From: CALNXN01 sp942490645
Lineage (GTDB): Bacteria; Pseudomonadota; Alphaproteobacteria; Rhodobacterales; Rhodobacteraceae
Direction of reading: 5' to 3'
Length of the DNA: 64,000 nt
Assembly (NCBI GenBank): GCA_942490645.1
Contig: CALNXN010000010.1
Coordinates: 496,001 to 560,000 of the forward strand
Positions 52,523-62,097 of the stretch are shown piece by piece (position 1 is the first letter of the stretch; every line of letters begins with the position of its first letter). The notes beneath the pieces were generated by a model that did not search any database, was not told where the DNA came from, and worked only from the letters and a program-made list of their open reading frames with translations. A program made the position numbers and the translations under genes.

Positions 52523-53527
52523 ATGGCGACCCGCAAAGCTGCGAAGAAATCCAATGTCTCTGCTGAGGAGCTAAAAGCCTATTACAAGGATATGCTTTTG
52601 ATCCGAAGGTTCGAGGAGAAAGCCGGCCAGCTATACGGGATGGGCCTGATTGGCGGGTTCTGCCACCTCTACATCGGACAAGAAGCGGTTGTTGTGGGCC
52701 TCGAGGCCGCAGCCGAAGAAGGTGACAAGCGCATTACATCCTATCGTGACCACGGCCACATGCTGGCCTGCGGGATGGATCCCAACGGGGTGATGGCGGA
52801 ACTCACGGGTCGCGAGGGGGGCTATTCCAAGGGCAAGGGCGGCTCCATGCACATGTTCTCCAAGGAAAAGCATTTCTACGGCGGGCACGGCATCGTTGCC
52901 GCACAGGTGCCTTTGGGCGCTGGCCTCGCATTTGCCGATAAATACCTCGACAACAAGCGCGTGACCTTCACCTATTTCGGCGACGGTGCCGCAAATCAGG
53001 GGCAGGTTTACGAGACATTCAACATGGCCGCCCTTTGGGATTTGCCGGTCGTGTTCGTGATCGAAAACAACCAATACGCAATGGGCACCTCGCAGCAGCG
53101 CTCGACCTCATCACCCGACATTTATCATCGCGGTCAGGCCTTTGGCATTCCCGGCGAAATGGTCGACGGCATGGATGTGCTGGCCGTCAAGGCCGCGGGC
53201 GAGACAGCCGTGGCGCATTGCCGCTCGGGCAAGGGCCCCTACATCCTTGAAATCAAAACCTACCGCTATCGCGGCCATTCGATGTCCGACCCGGCCAAGT
53301 ACCGCACGCGTGAAGAAGTGCAAAAGATGCGCGATGAACGGGACCCCATCGAAGCCGTGCGCACCTTGCTATTGACCGGAAAGCACGCCACCGAGGATGA
53401 CCTCAAGGCCATCGACAAGGACATCAAAGCCATCGTCAACGAAAGCGCCGAATTCGCCAAAACGTCGCCCGAACCGGCACTCGATGAGCTTTGGACCGAC
53501 ATTTACGCAGACGCAGAGGAGGCTTGA
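52523..53527 (+). CDS. pdhA: Pyruvate dehydrogenase E1 component, alpha subunit
   Basis: E1 decarboxylates pyruvate with thiamine diphosphate. The 334 residues show the family start LLIRRFEEKAGQLYGMGLIGGFCHLYIGQEA, the TPP motif GDGAANQGQVYETFNMAALWDLPVVFVIENN, and the phosphorylation-loop-like YRGHSMSDPAKYRTREEV. GGGAGG precedes the ATG at 52523. It is the first gene of pdhABC, 3 bases before pdhB, with a palindromic operator upstream. Confidence 0.96.
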   Translation: MATRKAAKKSNVSAEELKAYYKDMLLIRRFEEKAGQLYGMGLIGGFCHLYIGQEAVVVGLEAAAEEGDKRITSYRDHGHMLACGMDPNGVMAELTGREGGYSKGKGGSMHMFSKEKHFYGGHGIVAAQVPLGAGLAFADKYLDNKRVTFTYFGDGAANQGQVYETFNMAALWDLPVVFVIENNQYAMGTSQQRSTSSPDIYHRGQAFGIPGEMVDGMDVLAVKAAGETAVAHCRSGKGPYILEIKTYRYRGHSMSDPAKYRTREEVQKMRDERDPIEAVRTLLLTGKHATEDDLKAIDKDIKAIVNESAEFAKTSPEPALDELWTDIYADAEEA

Positions 53528-53530
53528 GCC

Positions 53531-54910
53531 ATGGCGACCGAAATTTTGATGCCCGCGCTGAGCCCGACGATGGAAGAAGGCACATTGGCCAAATGGCTGG
53601 TGAAGGAAGGCGACACCGTTTCCTCCGGTGACATCATGGCCGAGATTGAAACCGACAAGGCGACGATGGAATTCGAGGCCGTTGATGAAGGCGTGATCGG
53701 CAAGATCCTGATTGCCGAAGGCACCGAAGGGGTGAAGGTCAATACGGCCATCGCCATCCTCGTCGAAGAGGGAGAGGAAGTGCCCGAAGTCGGTGCATCC
53801 CCTGCCGCAGCGCCCATGCCTGCGGACCTGAAGGGTGAGGAAGGCAAACCGCCCGCCGTCGCCACAACGGCCGCCACGCCTGCCGCGCCGCAAACTGACG
53901 CCACGCCCGACTGGCCCGAAGGCACGACTCTCAAGCAGCAGACCGTGCGCGAAGCACTGCGCGATGGCATGTCCGAGGAAATGCGCCGTGACGACACAGT
54001 GTTCCTGATGGGCGAAGAAGTGGCCGAGTATCAGGGCGCCTATAAGATTTCCCAAGGGATGCTGGATGAGTTCGGCCCGCGTCGCGTGATCGACACGCCC
54101 ATCACCGAGCATGGGTTTGCCGGGATCGGCGTCGGAGCCTCGTTTGGCGGGTTGCGTCCGATCGTGGAGTTCATGACGTTCAACTTCGCCATGCAGGGGA
54201 TTGACCACATCATCAACTCTGCCGCCAAAACGCTTTACATGTCGGGTGGCCAGATGGGCGCACCGATGGTGTTCCGTGGCCCCAACGGTGCCGCCGCACG
54301 CGTCGGTGCCCAGCATAGTCAGGATTACGCCGCGTGGTACATGCAGGTGCCGGGTCTGAAAGTTGCGATGCCCTACTCCGCATCCGACTACAAAGGGTTG
54401 ATGAAAACCGCGATCCGCGACCCGAACCCGGTCATCTTTCTGGAGAACGAAATCCTCTACGGTCGCAGTTTCGATGTGCCGGAGATCGAGGATTACACCG
54501 TACCTTTCGGCAAGGCGCGCATCTGGCGCGAGGGGTCTGACGTGACAATCGTCAGCTTTGGCATCGGCATGCAATATGCGTTGGAGGCCGCTGACAAGCT
54601 GGCAGAAGACGGCATCAGCGCCGAAGTGCTTGATCTACGCACCCTGCGCCCGATGGACACCGCCAGCATCATCAAGTCGGTGATGAAGACCAACCGCTGC
54701 GTCACGGTCGAAGAAGGCTGGCCGCAAGGCTCGGTGGGCAGTTATATCAGCTCGGTCATCATGCAAGAGGCCTTCGATTATCTGGACGCGCCGGTGATCA
54801 ATTGCACCGGCAAGGATGTGCCGATGCCCTATGCCGCCAACCTCGAAAAACACGCGCTGATCACGACCGATGAGGTCATCGCAGCCGTCAAACAAGTGAC
54901 CTACCGGTAA
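53531..54910 (+). CDS. pdhB: Pyruvate dehydrogenase E1 beta subunit with N-terminal lipoyl domain
   Basis: The 459-residue protein joins a lipoyl domain (residues 1-80, lipoylated lysine in EIETDKATMEFE) and an Ala/Pro linker to an E1-beta TPP-pyrimidine domain (QTVREALRDGMSEEMRRDDTVFLMGEEVAEYQGAYKISQGM; MTFNFAMQGIDHIINSAAKTLYMSGGQM). A lipoyl domain on E1 beta is a known alphaproteobacterial form. Its first 220 bases are about 92% identical to those of pdhC. GAGG at 53517-53521 serves the start. Confidence 0.96.
   Translation: MATEILMPALSPTMEEGTLAKWLVKEGDTVSSGDIMAEIETDKATMEFEAVDEGVIGKILIAEGTEGVKVNTAIAILVEEGEEVPEVGASPAAAPMPADLKGEEGKPPAVATTAATPAAPQTDATPDWPEGTTLKQQTVREALRDGMSEEMRRDDTVFLMGEEVAEYQGAYKISQGMLDEFGPRRVIDTPITEHGFAGIGVGASFGGLRPIVEFMTFNFAMQGIDHIINSAAKTLYMSGGQMGAPMVFRGPNGAAARVGAQHSQDYAAWYMQVPGLKVAMPYSASDYKGLMKTAIRDPNPVIFLENEILYGRSFDVPEIEDYTVPFGKARIWREGSDVTIVSFGIGMQYALEAADKLAEDGISAEVLDLRTLRPMDTASIIKSVMKTNRCVTVEEGWPQGSVGSYISSVIMQEAFDYLDAPVINCTGKDVPMPYAANLEKHALITTDEVIAAVKQVTYR
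53540..53757 (+). repeat. Lipoyl-domain direct repeat, copy 1 (pdhB)
   Basis: These 218 bases match 54931-55148 in pdhC with 18 differences by my count and no gaps. One identical run exceeds 50 bases. Almost all changes are synonymous; the clear exception is WLV against WHV. The identity is too high at silent sites for two old domains and suggests recent conversion. Confidence 0.85.
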
Positions 54911-54921
54911 GGAGCGCAAGC

Positions 54922-56223
54922 ATGCCCACAGAAATCCTCATGCCCGCCCTCAGCCCGACGATGGAAGAAGGCACATTGGCCAAGTGGCACGTCAAGGAGG
55001 GCGACACTGTGTCCTCCGGTGACATCATGGCCGAGATTGAAACCGACAAGGCCACGATGGAATTCGAGGCCGTCGACGAAGGTGTGATCGGCAAGATCCT
55101 GATTGCCGAAGGCACCGAAGGGGTGAAGGTCAATACCGCCATTGCCGTGCTGTTGGAGGATGGCGAAAGCGCGGATGATATCTCCAACGCACCCGCCGCG
55201 TCCGCCCCGGCGAAAGCACCCGTTGCGGCTGAAGCGGCCCCTGCCCCAGCGGCTGCGACACCCGCAGCTGCGGCCCCCAAGTCCGCAGACGGCACGCGAG
55301 TGTTCGCCTCGCCACTTGCGCGCCGGATTGCCGCTGACAAAGGCATCGACCTGACAACGATGACAGGATCCGGCCCGCATGGTCGTATCGTGAAAGCTGA
55401 TGTGGAAGGTGCCAAAGCACAACCAGCCGCAACATCCGCTGCTGCACCCGCAACCGCAGCGGCTTCCGCTCCGGCAGCCGCGATGTCGTCTGGCCCGGCG
55501 ACAGACACCGTTTTGGCCATGTATCAGGACCGCGATTATGAAGAGGTCAGCCTGAACGGGATGCGCAAGACGATTGCAGCGCGCCTGACAGAAGCCAAGC
55601 AGTCGATCCCGCATTTCTATCTGCGTCGCGATATCAAACTGGACGCGCTGATGAAATTCCGCGCCGAGCTGAATGCGCAGTTGGAGCCCCGTGGCGTCAA
55701 ATTGTCGGTCAACGATTTCATCATCAAGGCCTGTGCCTTGGCGCTGCAGACGGTGCCCGATGCAAATGCCGTCTGGGCCGGTGACCGGATGCTTAAACTG
55801 AAGCCGTCGGATGTCGCCGTGGCCGTCGCAATTGAAGGCGGCCTCTTTACGCCAGTTCTGAAAGACGCCGAAATGAAGTCGCTTTCGGCCTTGTCCGCCG
55901 AGATGAAAGACCTCGCCGGTCGCGCTCGTGACCGCAAACTGGCCCCGCACGAATATCAGGGCGGCACGTTTGCAATCTCAAATCTGGGAATGTTCGGCAT
56001 CGACAACTTCGACGCCGTCATCAACCCGCCGCATGGGGCGATCCTTGCGGTTGGCGCAGGTGTCAAAAAGCCGATTGTGGGCAAGGATGGCGCAGTTGAG
56101 GTCGCCATTGTGATGTCGGTGACGCTATCGGTCGACCACCGCGTGATCGACGGAGCTTTGGGCGCGCAGCTGTTGCAGGCCATTGTGGAAAACTTGGAAA
56201 ACCCAATGACCATGTTGGCCTGA
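54922..56223 (+). CDS. pdhC: Pyruvate dehydrogenase E2, dihydrolipoamide acetyltransferase
   Basis: E2 forms the core of the complex and moves the acetyl group to CoA. The 433 residues contain a lipoyl domain (1-80, EIETDKATMEFE), Ala/Pro linker, peripheral subunit-binding domain (VFASPLARRIAADKGIDLTTMTGSGPHGRIVKADVE), second Ala-rich linker, and the catalytic domain ending in SVDHRVIDGALGAQLLQ with the active-site His and Asp. It begins 11 bases after pdhB, with AAGGAG upstream. The linkers are strongly alanine-rich. Confidence 0.96.
   Translation: MPTEILMPALSPTMEEGTLAKWHVKEGDTVSSGDIMAEIETDKATMEFEAVDEGVIGKILIAEGTEGVKVNTAIAVLLEDGESADDISNAPAASAPAKAPVAAEAAPAPAAATPAAAAPKSADGTRVFASPLARRIAADKGIDLTTMTGSGPHGRIVKADVEGAKAQPAATSAAAPATAAASAPAAAMSSGPATDTVLAMYQDRDYEEVSLNGMRKTIAARLTEAKQSIPHFYLRRDIKLDALMKFRAELNAQLEPRGVKLSVNDFIIKACALALQTVPDANAVWAGDRMLKLKPSDVAVAVAIEGGLFTPVLKDAEMKSLSALSAEMKDLAGRARDRKLAPHEYQGGTFAISNLGMFGIDNFDAVINPPHGAILAVGAGVKKPIVGKDGAVEVAIVMSVTLSVDHRVIDGALGAQLLQAIVENLENPMTMLA
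54931..55148 (+). repeat. Lipoyl-domain direct repeat, copy 2 (pdhC)
   Basis: This is the second copy of the 218-base repeat at 53540-53757 in pdhB, offset by 1391 bases. Confidence 0.85.
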
Positions 56224-56915
56224 CGGCGCGCATTTTTCTCCAATGCTTCGGCCCGGTCTGACCGGGTCGAAGTCGTTTTGGACCTTGCCGCAGTTATTGC
56301 AGAAAAGCCTAAATACGCCGTAAGACACTGCATAAACCATTGGTGCAATTGGCCGGATTACCGACCTCGTCATGCTTGGTCGGGGCGCGGCCGGGCTCGG
56401 GCGAGACTACGATCCACGTGTTCTCGGCACCGCCACGCTGCGTTCTGAACAAGCCGCCGATGACACCATGGCTGGTGCGTTGACGCCCAAAGATCACACC
56501 ACTGCCGATCTCTGTTTCGGGGCCTGTCGTGCCCGCTTCTATCATTGCCTGTGGGCCTAACGCCCGAACAATAGGAGTCGCAGACAGCAAATCGGTATCG
56601 ACCGTTAGGCAGCCGCACGGTCACGATGGGCCATCGCCGATGATCCCACTTTCGTTGAAGCGCGTGTAGCACAGGACGAACTCATCGGTCACACCGCTCT
56701 GAGGCAAAGTAGAGAGAACAAAAAGTATCTTGGCTTGAAAGACGTTGCAAATCCACTTGTTGCAGGAAAACGGATCTTGCACTTTGAACAGCACCGCTTT
56801 GAAGCTGATCAATAACGCCAGAAAAGAACAGTAAGTTACCTCCATGCTCATGCGGTTTGCAGGTGCAGCGCGTCTGACATAATACGCTGGCTGAGGCATT
56901 TAACCCGCTCGTGCA
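56224..56915. other. Gene-poor region between pdhC and cysE
   Basis: About 690 bases hold no gene that I can support. Several open frames of 70-100 codons on the minus strand (for example 56309-56590 and 56621-56899) follow one another in different frames. One has a protein-like stretch (GPETEIGSGVIFGRQRTSHGVIGGLFRTQRGGAENTWIVVSP), but I recognise no family. It may be the remains of a minus-strand gene broken by indels, like the GTA genes nearby. Confidence 0.4.
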
Positions 56916-56940
56916 AAAACGGCCCCGACATGCGGGGCCG
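56916..56940 (-). terminator. Rho-independent terminator after cysE
   Basis: On the minus strand CGGCCCC (56934-56940) pairs with GGGGCCG (56920-56926), followed by five T at 56915-56919. Confidence 0.85.
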
Positions 56941-56964
56941 CGTCAGCATTCAAAACCGGATTGT

Positions 56965-57774
56965 TCAGGCGTCCGGAAACAACATGTGGTTCATTGAAAC
57001 GGAGGGCTGGTCGCAACCCGCTTCGCCGACGATCTTGGCCGGGATGCCAGCGACAGTCTTGCACGGCGGCACGTCCTCCAGAACGACGGAGCCAGCGGCA
57101 ATTCGGCTGCAACGCCCCACGCGGATATTGCCCAGAACCTTGGCACCCGCACCGATCAGTACGCCGTCTTCGATCTTGGGATGACGGTCTTCCTCTTCTT
57201 TGCCCGTCCCGCCCAATGTGACCGAATGCAGCATGGAGACGTTGTCTCCCACGACAGCAGTTTCACCGATCACCACGGAATGTGCGTGGTCAATCATGAT
57301 GCCCTTGCCGATCGTAGCGGCCGGGTGGATATCGACCCCGAAAATTTCCGATACTCGCATCTGCACGAAGTAAGCGAGATCTTTATGCCCCTTCCGCCAC
57401 AGATAGTTGCCGACACGGTAGGCCTGCATGGCTTGATAGCCTTTGAAATAAAGTATCGGTTGTAGCAATGTATGGCAGGCAGGGTCACGATCATAGATGG
57501 CCACCAGATCAGCGCGCGCAGCCTGAACCAATTCCGGCGCCGAAGCATAAGCTTCGTCTACGATATCGCGCAGAACCACCATCGACATCTCATTGGATGC
57601 CAGCTTGGCCGCAATGCGATAAGACAGCGCCTTTTCGATGTTTTTATGGTGCAAGATACACGCGTGGACAAATCCGCCGATCAACGGTTCATTGCTGACC
57701 GCATGGCGCGCATCTTCTGTAATCTGTGCCCAAACCGGGTCCACAGCCGCAATTTTTTGTCTTGCATCGGGCAT
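56965..57774 (-). CDS. cysE: Serine O-acetyltransferase
   Basis: CysE makes O-acetylserine, the carbon acceptor for sulfide from the cysI/cysH pathway at the left end of the window. The 269 residues have the N-terminal helical domain and a C-terminal left-handed beta helix (DIHPAATIGKGIMIDHAHSVVIGETAVVGDNVSMLHSVTLGGTGKEEEDRHPKIEDGVLIGAGAKVLGNI). Four consecutive ATG codons (57783 to 57774) follow AAAGG; the last gives the best spacing. cysE downstream of GTA gene 15 is a known arrangement in Rhodobacterales. Confidence 0.94.
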   Translation of the reverse strand: MPDARQKIAAVDPVWAQITEDARHAVSNEPLIGGFVHACILHHKNIEKALSYRIAAKLASNEMSMVVLRDIVDEAYASAPELVQAARADLVAIYDRDPACHTLLQPILYFKGYQAMQAYRVGNYLWRKGHKDLAYFVQMRVSEIFGVDIHPAATIGKGIMIDHAHSVVIGETAVVGDNVSMLHSVTLGGTGKEEEDRHPKIEDGVLIGAGAKVLGNIRVGRCSRIAAGSVVLEDVPPCKTVAGIPAKIVGEAGCDQPSVSMNHMLFPDA

Positions 57775-57850
57775 CATCATCATCCTTTCGGCAATCACGA
57801 TACCTTATGTAATGCCAAAGCACGAAACGCAAACCTGTGATGCGGGATAT

Positions 57851-58168
57851 TCACAAAATGAATGGCCGGCCGCCGCGTTGCGCTTTATCGCGCTTGTGCT
57901 CCAGAAATGCGGTCAGGACTGTCACCATAGAAGCGCAAAACAACGGGTCACTGAATGACGGCTCGGCTGGCATTGGATGTCTACGCGCCGCGGCCAAGAG
58001 GCTGCCGTTGCCCCAGCGGGTGTGAAAGCGACCAAATCGTTTGACGTATCTGTCGGCCATTTCGGCCTCCAAAAACAGTTGACGGCACATGTCTTCTCGA
58101 TCTGAAGGAGGTAGCAGCAGCAACACCCGCGCCGCTGCGCTCAAGTCTCCATAAAGCATCTGTCGCAT
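57851..58168 (-). CDS. Small protein next to GTA gene 15 (DUF7742-like)
   Basis: The 105-residue protein (MRQMLYGDLSAAARVLLLLPPSDREDMCRQLFLEAEMADRYVKRFGRFHTRWGNGSLLAAARR...) fits a small family found between GTA gene 15 and cysE; I recall the label DUF7742 with moderate certainty. It overlaps the stop of gene 15 by one to three bases and so is translated with the GTA operon. It has no signal peptide or membrane segment. A role in GTA production or control is possible but not shown. Confidence 0.7.
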   Translation of the reverse strand: MRQMLYGDLSAAARVLLLLPPSDREDMCRQLFLEAEMADRYVKRFGRFHTRWGNGSLLAAARRHPMPAEPSFSDPLFCASMVTVLTAFLEHKRDKAQRGGRPFIL

Positions 58169-60027
58169 CAGGGTGTCACCGTCACCGACGCCTGCAAACC
58201 GGGACCATAGCTGGCTGAGATTTGCGCCACTTCGACATCAAATGGCGAAGATATCCCGTCCGTCAATTGGTCCGAAGCGGAATAAATATACTGCGGCTGT
58301 GAAACTTGTATTTCGCGCAATATGGCGCCGTCCTTGCGCACCTGTACTACATAGCTTTCCGTTTCTTCGCCCAACGGTACCTCTGGGCTATCCCACCCGT
58401 CTCCGTCGATGCGCGTGCGCCTTATCCACGAGACCGAAACATCGCCGTTTTCCAGTAGGTGGGTCACAAGGTGCACCGGTGCGTAGGGCCGCAAGCCATT
58501 GCCGTCAAAGGCCAGCGTTTGTTCAACATAAGACGGATCGCTAACTGGTCGCCGGGCTGGGCCGATGCGCATAGTCTGCGACACGCGACGAAGATTACGC
58601 GTTAGCCCTGTTTGCTCGGGTGCGCCATTCATTAGTACCACCCAAGACCCGGCGGGCCAAACGTCGGGCACAAGAGCATCCGTTCCCAACTGTCCGCGCA
58701 GGCGAGTGCTCAACGCATATGTCTTCGGCGCAATCAGTTGTGCGTCAGCGAACTGAAACAGCTCCCACCGTCCGGTACTGCCATCCCCGATAGCAGCAAG
58801 ATTTTGCCCCGCCAGGATTGCATCAATATCCGCTGAACTCAGTGTCGCGTTCGCCATTTTAACCTGTAACGGTGCCCCGTGGTCAAACCGTCCCGAGGGT
58901 GCAGATTGCATCGCGCTTTCGGTGATGCCAATCGCAGAGCGGGCTGCGAGTGTGCGGTCCAACACGAAATCGCTGCTACCCGATGAATGATAAAGTGCCA
59001 CACTGCCGGGCCAAGGCTGGGCCGTTGCGGCAACGTAGGGTGCATGCGGTACTTCGTCACCAGTGATCAATGGTAGATCGAGGAAAAGAGGTGTCACTGG
59101 CACAGGCGGCACAAACCCACCAAGGTTGATCGGTTCGTCCGGCATTTCGGATGGCACGTAGATTTCAGGCTCGATGCGCACGGCTTCGATCAATTGCATA
59201 GCACCCTGTTCTACGCGGTCGATACGGTAGACACCCGCACCTTCGCCCTGATCTGCGGACAGGGTGATCACGTCACCCGCCCCCAGGGACATCCGCGACG
59301 GCGGCAAAGCAAATCGAATAGCTTCGCGGGCAACACGCGCTTCGCTCAGCCAGCGTTCCGCCGTTTGTCGCCCCTCGGCACGGGTCAGCACAATTGGCAT
59401 TTCCGAGGTCGACACGGAATGTGTTTCCTCATCCGCCAAGACAGCTTCTTCTGCCAGGACGTCAAATGCCGCATCGGCTTGCACGAACCGCAACCGAACA
59501 CGACCTGCCATTTCGGCTTCTGCACTTCGGGTTTGTTCAACACGCCCATCAAACTCCTCGCTCAACGCCAGCGCACCGCGATCAAGCGGAACGGCCTGCT
59601 GACCAGTGCGCATTCGAAACATCAATGTCCCGTCACGCTCTACCGCGTCAAAGGCGTAACGCAACATCAAGGGCTGCAAGGCGGATCGAGCGTCGGACAC
59701 ATCGCTGACGACGTATCCCCGCACCGTGCCATACAGGCTGGAAACATCAAAAGACATCACGCCGGCACGTCTGCACACCTCTGCGACAACCGAGGACAAA
59801 GACCGCGCAGATGTGCGCCCGTTGAGCCAGTGACCGCGCGAAAAGTTGTCTCCATCACTCCAAAGCTCAGCGTTATTGGGGAAATAGGGGTATGGCCGTA
59901 CATCCCATGCCCAGACAAACGCCCGGGACATATCCACCATAGGCGCACCATATACGTCGGACACCGGGTTTTGCTCGGTATTCGCCCAGTAAGACACCAT
60001 CGCCCGCAGGTATTGCTTTTGGATCAA
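58168..60027 (-). CDS. GTA gene 15, intact C-terminal segment
   Basis: This uninterrupted 619-codon frame holds the last half of the GTA baseplate protein (IQKQYLRAMVSYWANTEQNPVSDVYGAPMVDMSRAFVWAWDVRPYPYFP...), including phage-tail-like domains that make up the receptor-binding end. The apparent start MIQKQ is internal: joining it to the upstream frame needs one G restored at about 60088 (CTGGAT to CTGAT). It overlaps the DUF7742-like gene. Confidence 0.8.
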   Translation of the reverse strand: MIQKQYLRAMVSYWANTEQNPVSDVYGAPMVDMSRAFVWAWDVRPYPYFPNNAELWSDGDNFSRGHWLNGRTSARSLSSVVAEVCRRAGVMSFDVSSLYGTVRGYVVSDVSDARSALQPLMLRYAFDAVERDGTLMFRMRTGQQAVPLDRGALALSEEFDGRVEQTRSAEAEMAGRVRLRFVQADAAFDVLAEEAVLADEETHSVSTSEMPIVLTRAEGRQTAERWLSEARVAREAIRFALPPSRMSLGAGDVITLSADQGEGAGVYRIDRVEQGAMQLIEAVRIEPEIYVPSEMPDEPINLGGFVPPVPVTPLFLDLPLITGDEVPHAPYVAATAQPWPGSVALYHSSGSSDFVLDRTLAARSAIGITESAMQSAPSGRFDHGAPLQVKMANATLSSADIDAILAGQNLAAIGDGSTGRWELFQFADAQLIAPKTYALSTRLRGQLGTDALVPDVWPAGSWVVLMNGAPEQTGLTRNLRRVSQTMRIGPARRPVSDPSYVEQTLAFDGNGLRPYAPVHLVTHLLENGDVSVSWIRRTRIDGDGWDSPEVPLGEETESYVVQVRKDGAILREIQVSQPQYIYSASDQLTDGISSPFDVEVAQISASYGPGLQASVTVTP

Positions 60028-61535
60028 ATCATCGCGCGCGCCGTTTGAATAGTTTGGCAGGCTGCTTTCGGATGATTTCGGATCAGGAATTTGTTGGGCT
60101 GGTTGGTTCCCTTGTCAATCGCGGCGCAGCCAAGCTCGGTGAACCAAAACGGTTTTGACTGCGGCTCCCAAGCGGTCGGAATTTCAGCGCGCACGCCGTT
60201 CACGCGGTCATGATGCGCATTGCGCCACCAGTTCAGGATATCCTTGTACCGCCAGATCCATGGCTCACCAAACGCACCATCGGTAATCGGTGTTCTGATT
60301 TGCGCGGCTTCCGCGTCCACCGAGTGATAATACCAGTCATAACCCTTGCCACCAGCTACATTAGAGCGCAGGTAGTCCAAGTCATAGATGCTGCCCCATT
60401 CCGCATCCAGATGATCATAGCCCTCGCGCCAATCCGACAGCGGCATGTAATTGTCGATCCCGATGAAATCGATGTTGTCATCCGCCCAGAGCGGATCAAG
60501 ATGAAAATACCGATCGCCGGTTCCATCCTGCGGCTGATAGCCGAAATATTCCGTCCAATCCGCCGCATAGCTGATCTTGGTATCCGGACCGAGAATGGTA
60601 CGGACTTCTGCAGCCAGGGCCCGCAGACGATCCACAACAATAAAGCGGTTTGCAGCACCCCGGATCTGGGTCAATCCCCGAAATTCGGACCCGATGCAAA
60701 ACGCGTCGACCCCACCCGCTGAGACACAAAACGCAGCATAATGCAGGATAAACCGGGACAACGACCATTCGTCGACAGGCCCAGAGTAGCTCACATCCGC
60801 CACCTCAACCTCAAAATCCGCAGCAGTCACCGTTCCAAAGAACGCATCCACTTCGGCATCCGCTGCGGCGGTGCCATCCGGTGATCCATCGACGCCAGGC
60901 GCAACCGACAGCGTAATGCGCCCGCGCCACGGCAAGTAAGGCTGTGTGCTCACTGGATCATAAGGATCCGGCAAGGTGTTGCCTTCCGGTTGATCCATCA
61001 ACACGAATGGATAGAACATCACCGCTTTGCCCGCAGCATTCATGGCTTGAATTGCCTCAACGACGGATTGATCCGACGGCGTTCCACCGTAAATCGGCCG
61101 GTCATCAACGGTGGCGATCTCGTCAGCTGCCTCCCGACGCAGTCCGGACACACGCCAGCGCATGTTGCGCCCTTCGATGTCGCGACGTTCAACTTTTGGT
61201 TTCAAAGTGCATTCGCCACAGCGCAAGTCATTACCAAACCATGACACGATCAAGGAAGCCGCTTCACAATTGGGCAACTCATCTTGCAGGCTATCAAGGG
61301 ATACTGTGAAATCTGTTTGTCCAGCAGGCGTATTGATATTGGCACTCCACCGGCCACGATCTCCGTCGGCATAGGTCACCGGGCTCGTTGCAAGGGCGTA
61401 TTCGCCCGTTCCCGGCATCAATGCCACACCCCGGATCGCCCGCGTCATCTCTTCGTCCGCGCCCGCCTCATCAGGCTGTTCCGGTCGCACAACTTCAAAG
61501 GAAAACTGCGGCACACGGTTGCCAAAGGGCTGCAA
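60024..61535 (-). CDS. GTA gene 15, intact middle segment with TIM-barrel domain
   Basis: This uninterrupted 503-codon frame carries the GTA TIM-barrel (glycoside-hydrolase-like) domain: KAVMFYPFVLMDQPEGNTLPDPY, FILHYAAFCVSAGGVDAFCIGSEFRGLTQIRG, IDFIGIDNYMPLSDWREGYDHLDAEWGSIYDLDYLRSNVAGGKGYDWYYHS and FWFTELGCAAIDKGTNQPNKF. Both ends are frameshift borders, not true termini: after NKFL the reading leaves the family sequence, and upstream the family continues in another frame. Confidence 0.8.
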   Translation of the reverse strand: MQPFGNRVPQFSFEVVRPEQPDEAGADEEMTRAIRGVALMPGTGEYALATSPVTYADGDRGRWSANINTPAGQTDFTVSLDSLQDELPNCEAASLIVSWFGNDLRCGECTLKPKVERRDIEGRNMRWRVSGLRREAADEIATVDDRPIYGGTPSDQSVVEAIQAMNAAGKAVMFYPFVLMDQPEGNTLPDPYDPVSTQPYLPWRGRITLSVAPGVDGSPDGTAAADAEVDAFFGTVTAADFEVEVADVSYSGPVDEWSLSRFILHYAAFCVSAGGVDAFCIGSEFRGLTQIRGAANRFIVVDRLRALAAEVRTILGPDTKISYAADWTEYFGYQPQDGTGDRYFHLDPLWADDNIDFIGIDNYMPLSDWREGYDHLDAEWGSIYDLDYLRSNVAGGKGYDWYYHSVDAEAAQIRTPITDGAFGEPWIWRYKDILNWWRNAHHDRVNGVRAEIPTAWEPQSKPFWFTELGCAAIDKGTNQPNKFLIRNHPKAACQTIQTARAMI

Positions 61536-62097
61536 GCAGCAGATTTTCCATCACGACATAAGCGGTGCCACGATAGGCGGGCACATTCCCTTGCCCCTCA
61601 ATGGCTTCCATCACCGGATCTGGCAACTGGTCCGCAGAGCCGGTGTAGACCCGCATATTCAGATCAGAAACCGCGACTTCTTCTCCATCGGCCCAAACCC
61701 GGCCGATGCGGGTGATCTCACCTTCGCAAACCGCCAGCGCCAGACTGACGGAATAAGTGTATTCGCGCGTCTTGGGCCGCTTGGGCGCCCTTGCCACCGC
61801 CCGGTCACAGACTTGGTTTCGAGAAAGTCCGATGCCCAGATGACATGCCCGCCAAGGCGCATCCGGCCATAAAGCTGCGAAATCGCAGCTCCCTTCGCCC
61901 GAATTGGTCAGGCGAAACCGATCCACTTTGCCATGCTCGACAACATCGGACCCCTGCCCCATCAGAGCGCTGGTCAATAACCCGTCCCAAAGTGGCACCG
62001 ACGACACGCCCGATGGCGACCGAAGACAGTCCCGCCAAGGTTCCGCCCATAGATCCACCGATGGCCGCACCCGCAGCCGCAAGAACAACAGTCGCCA

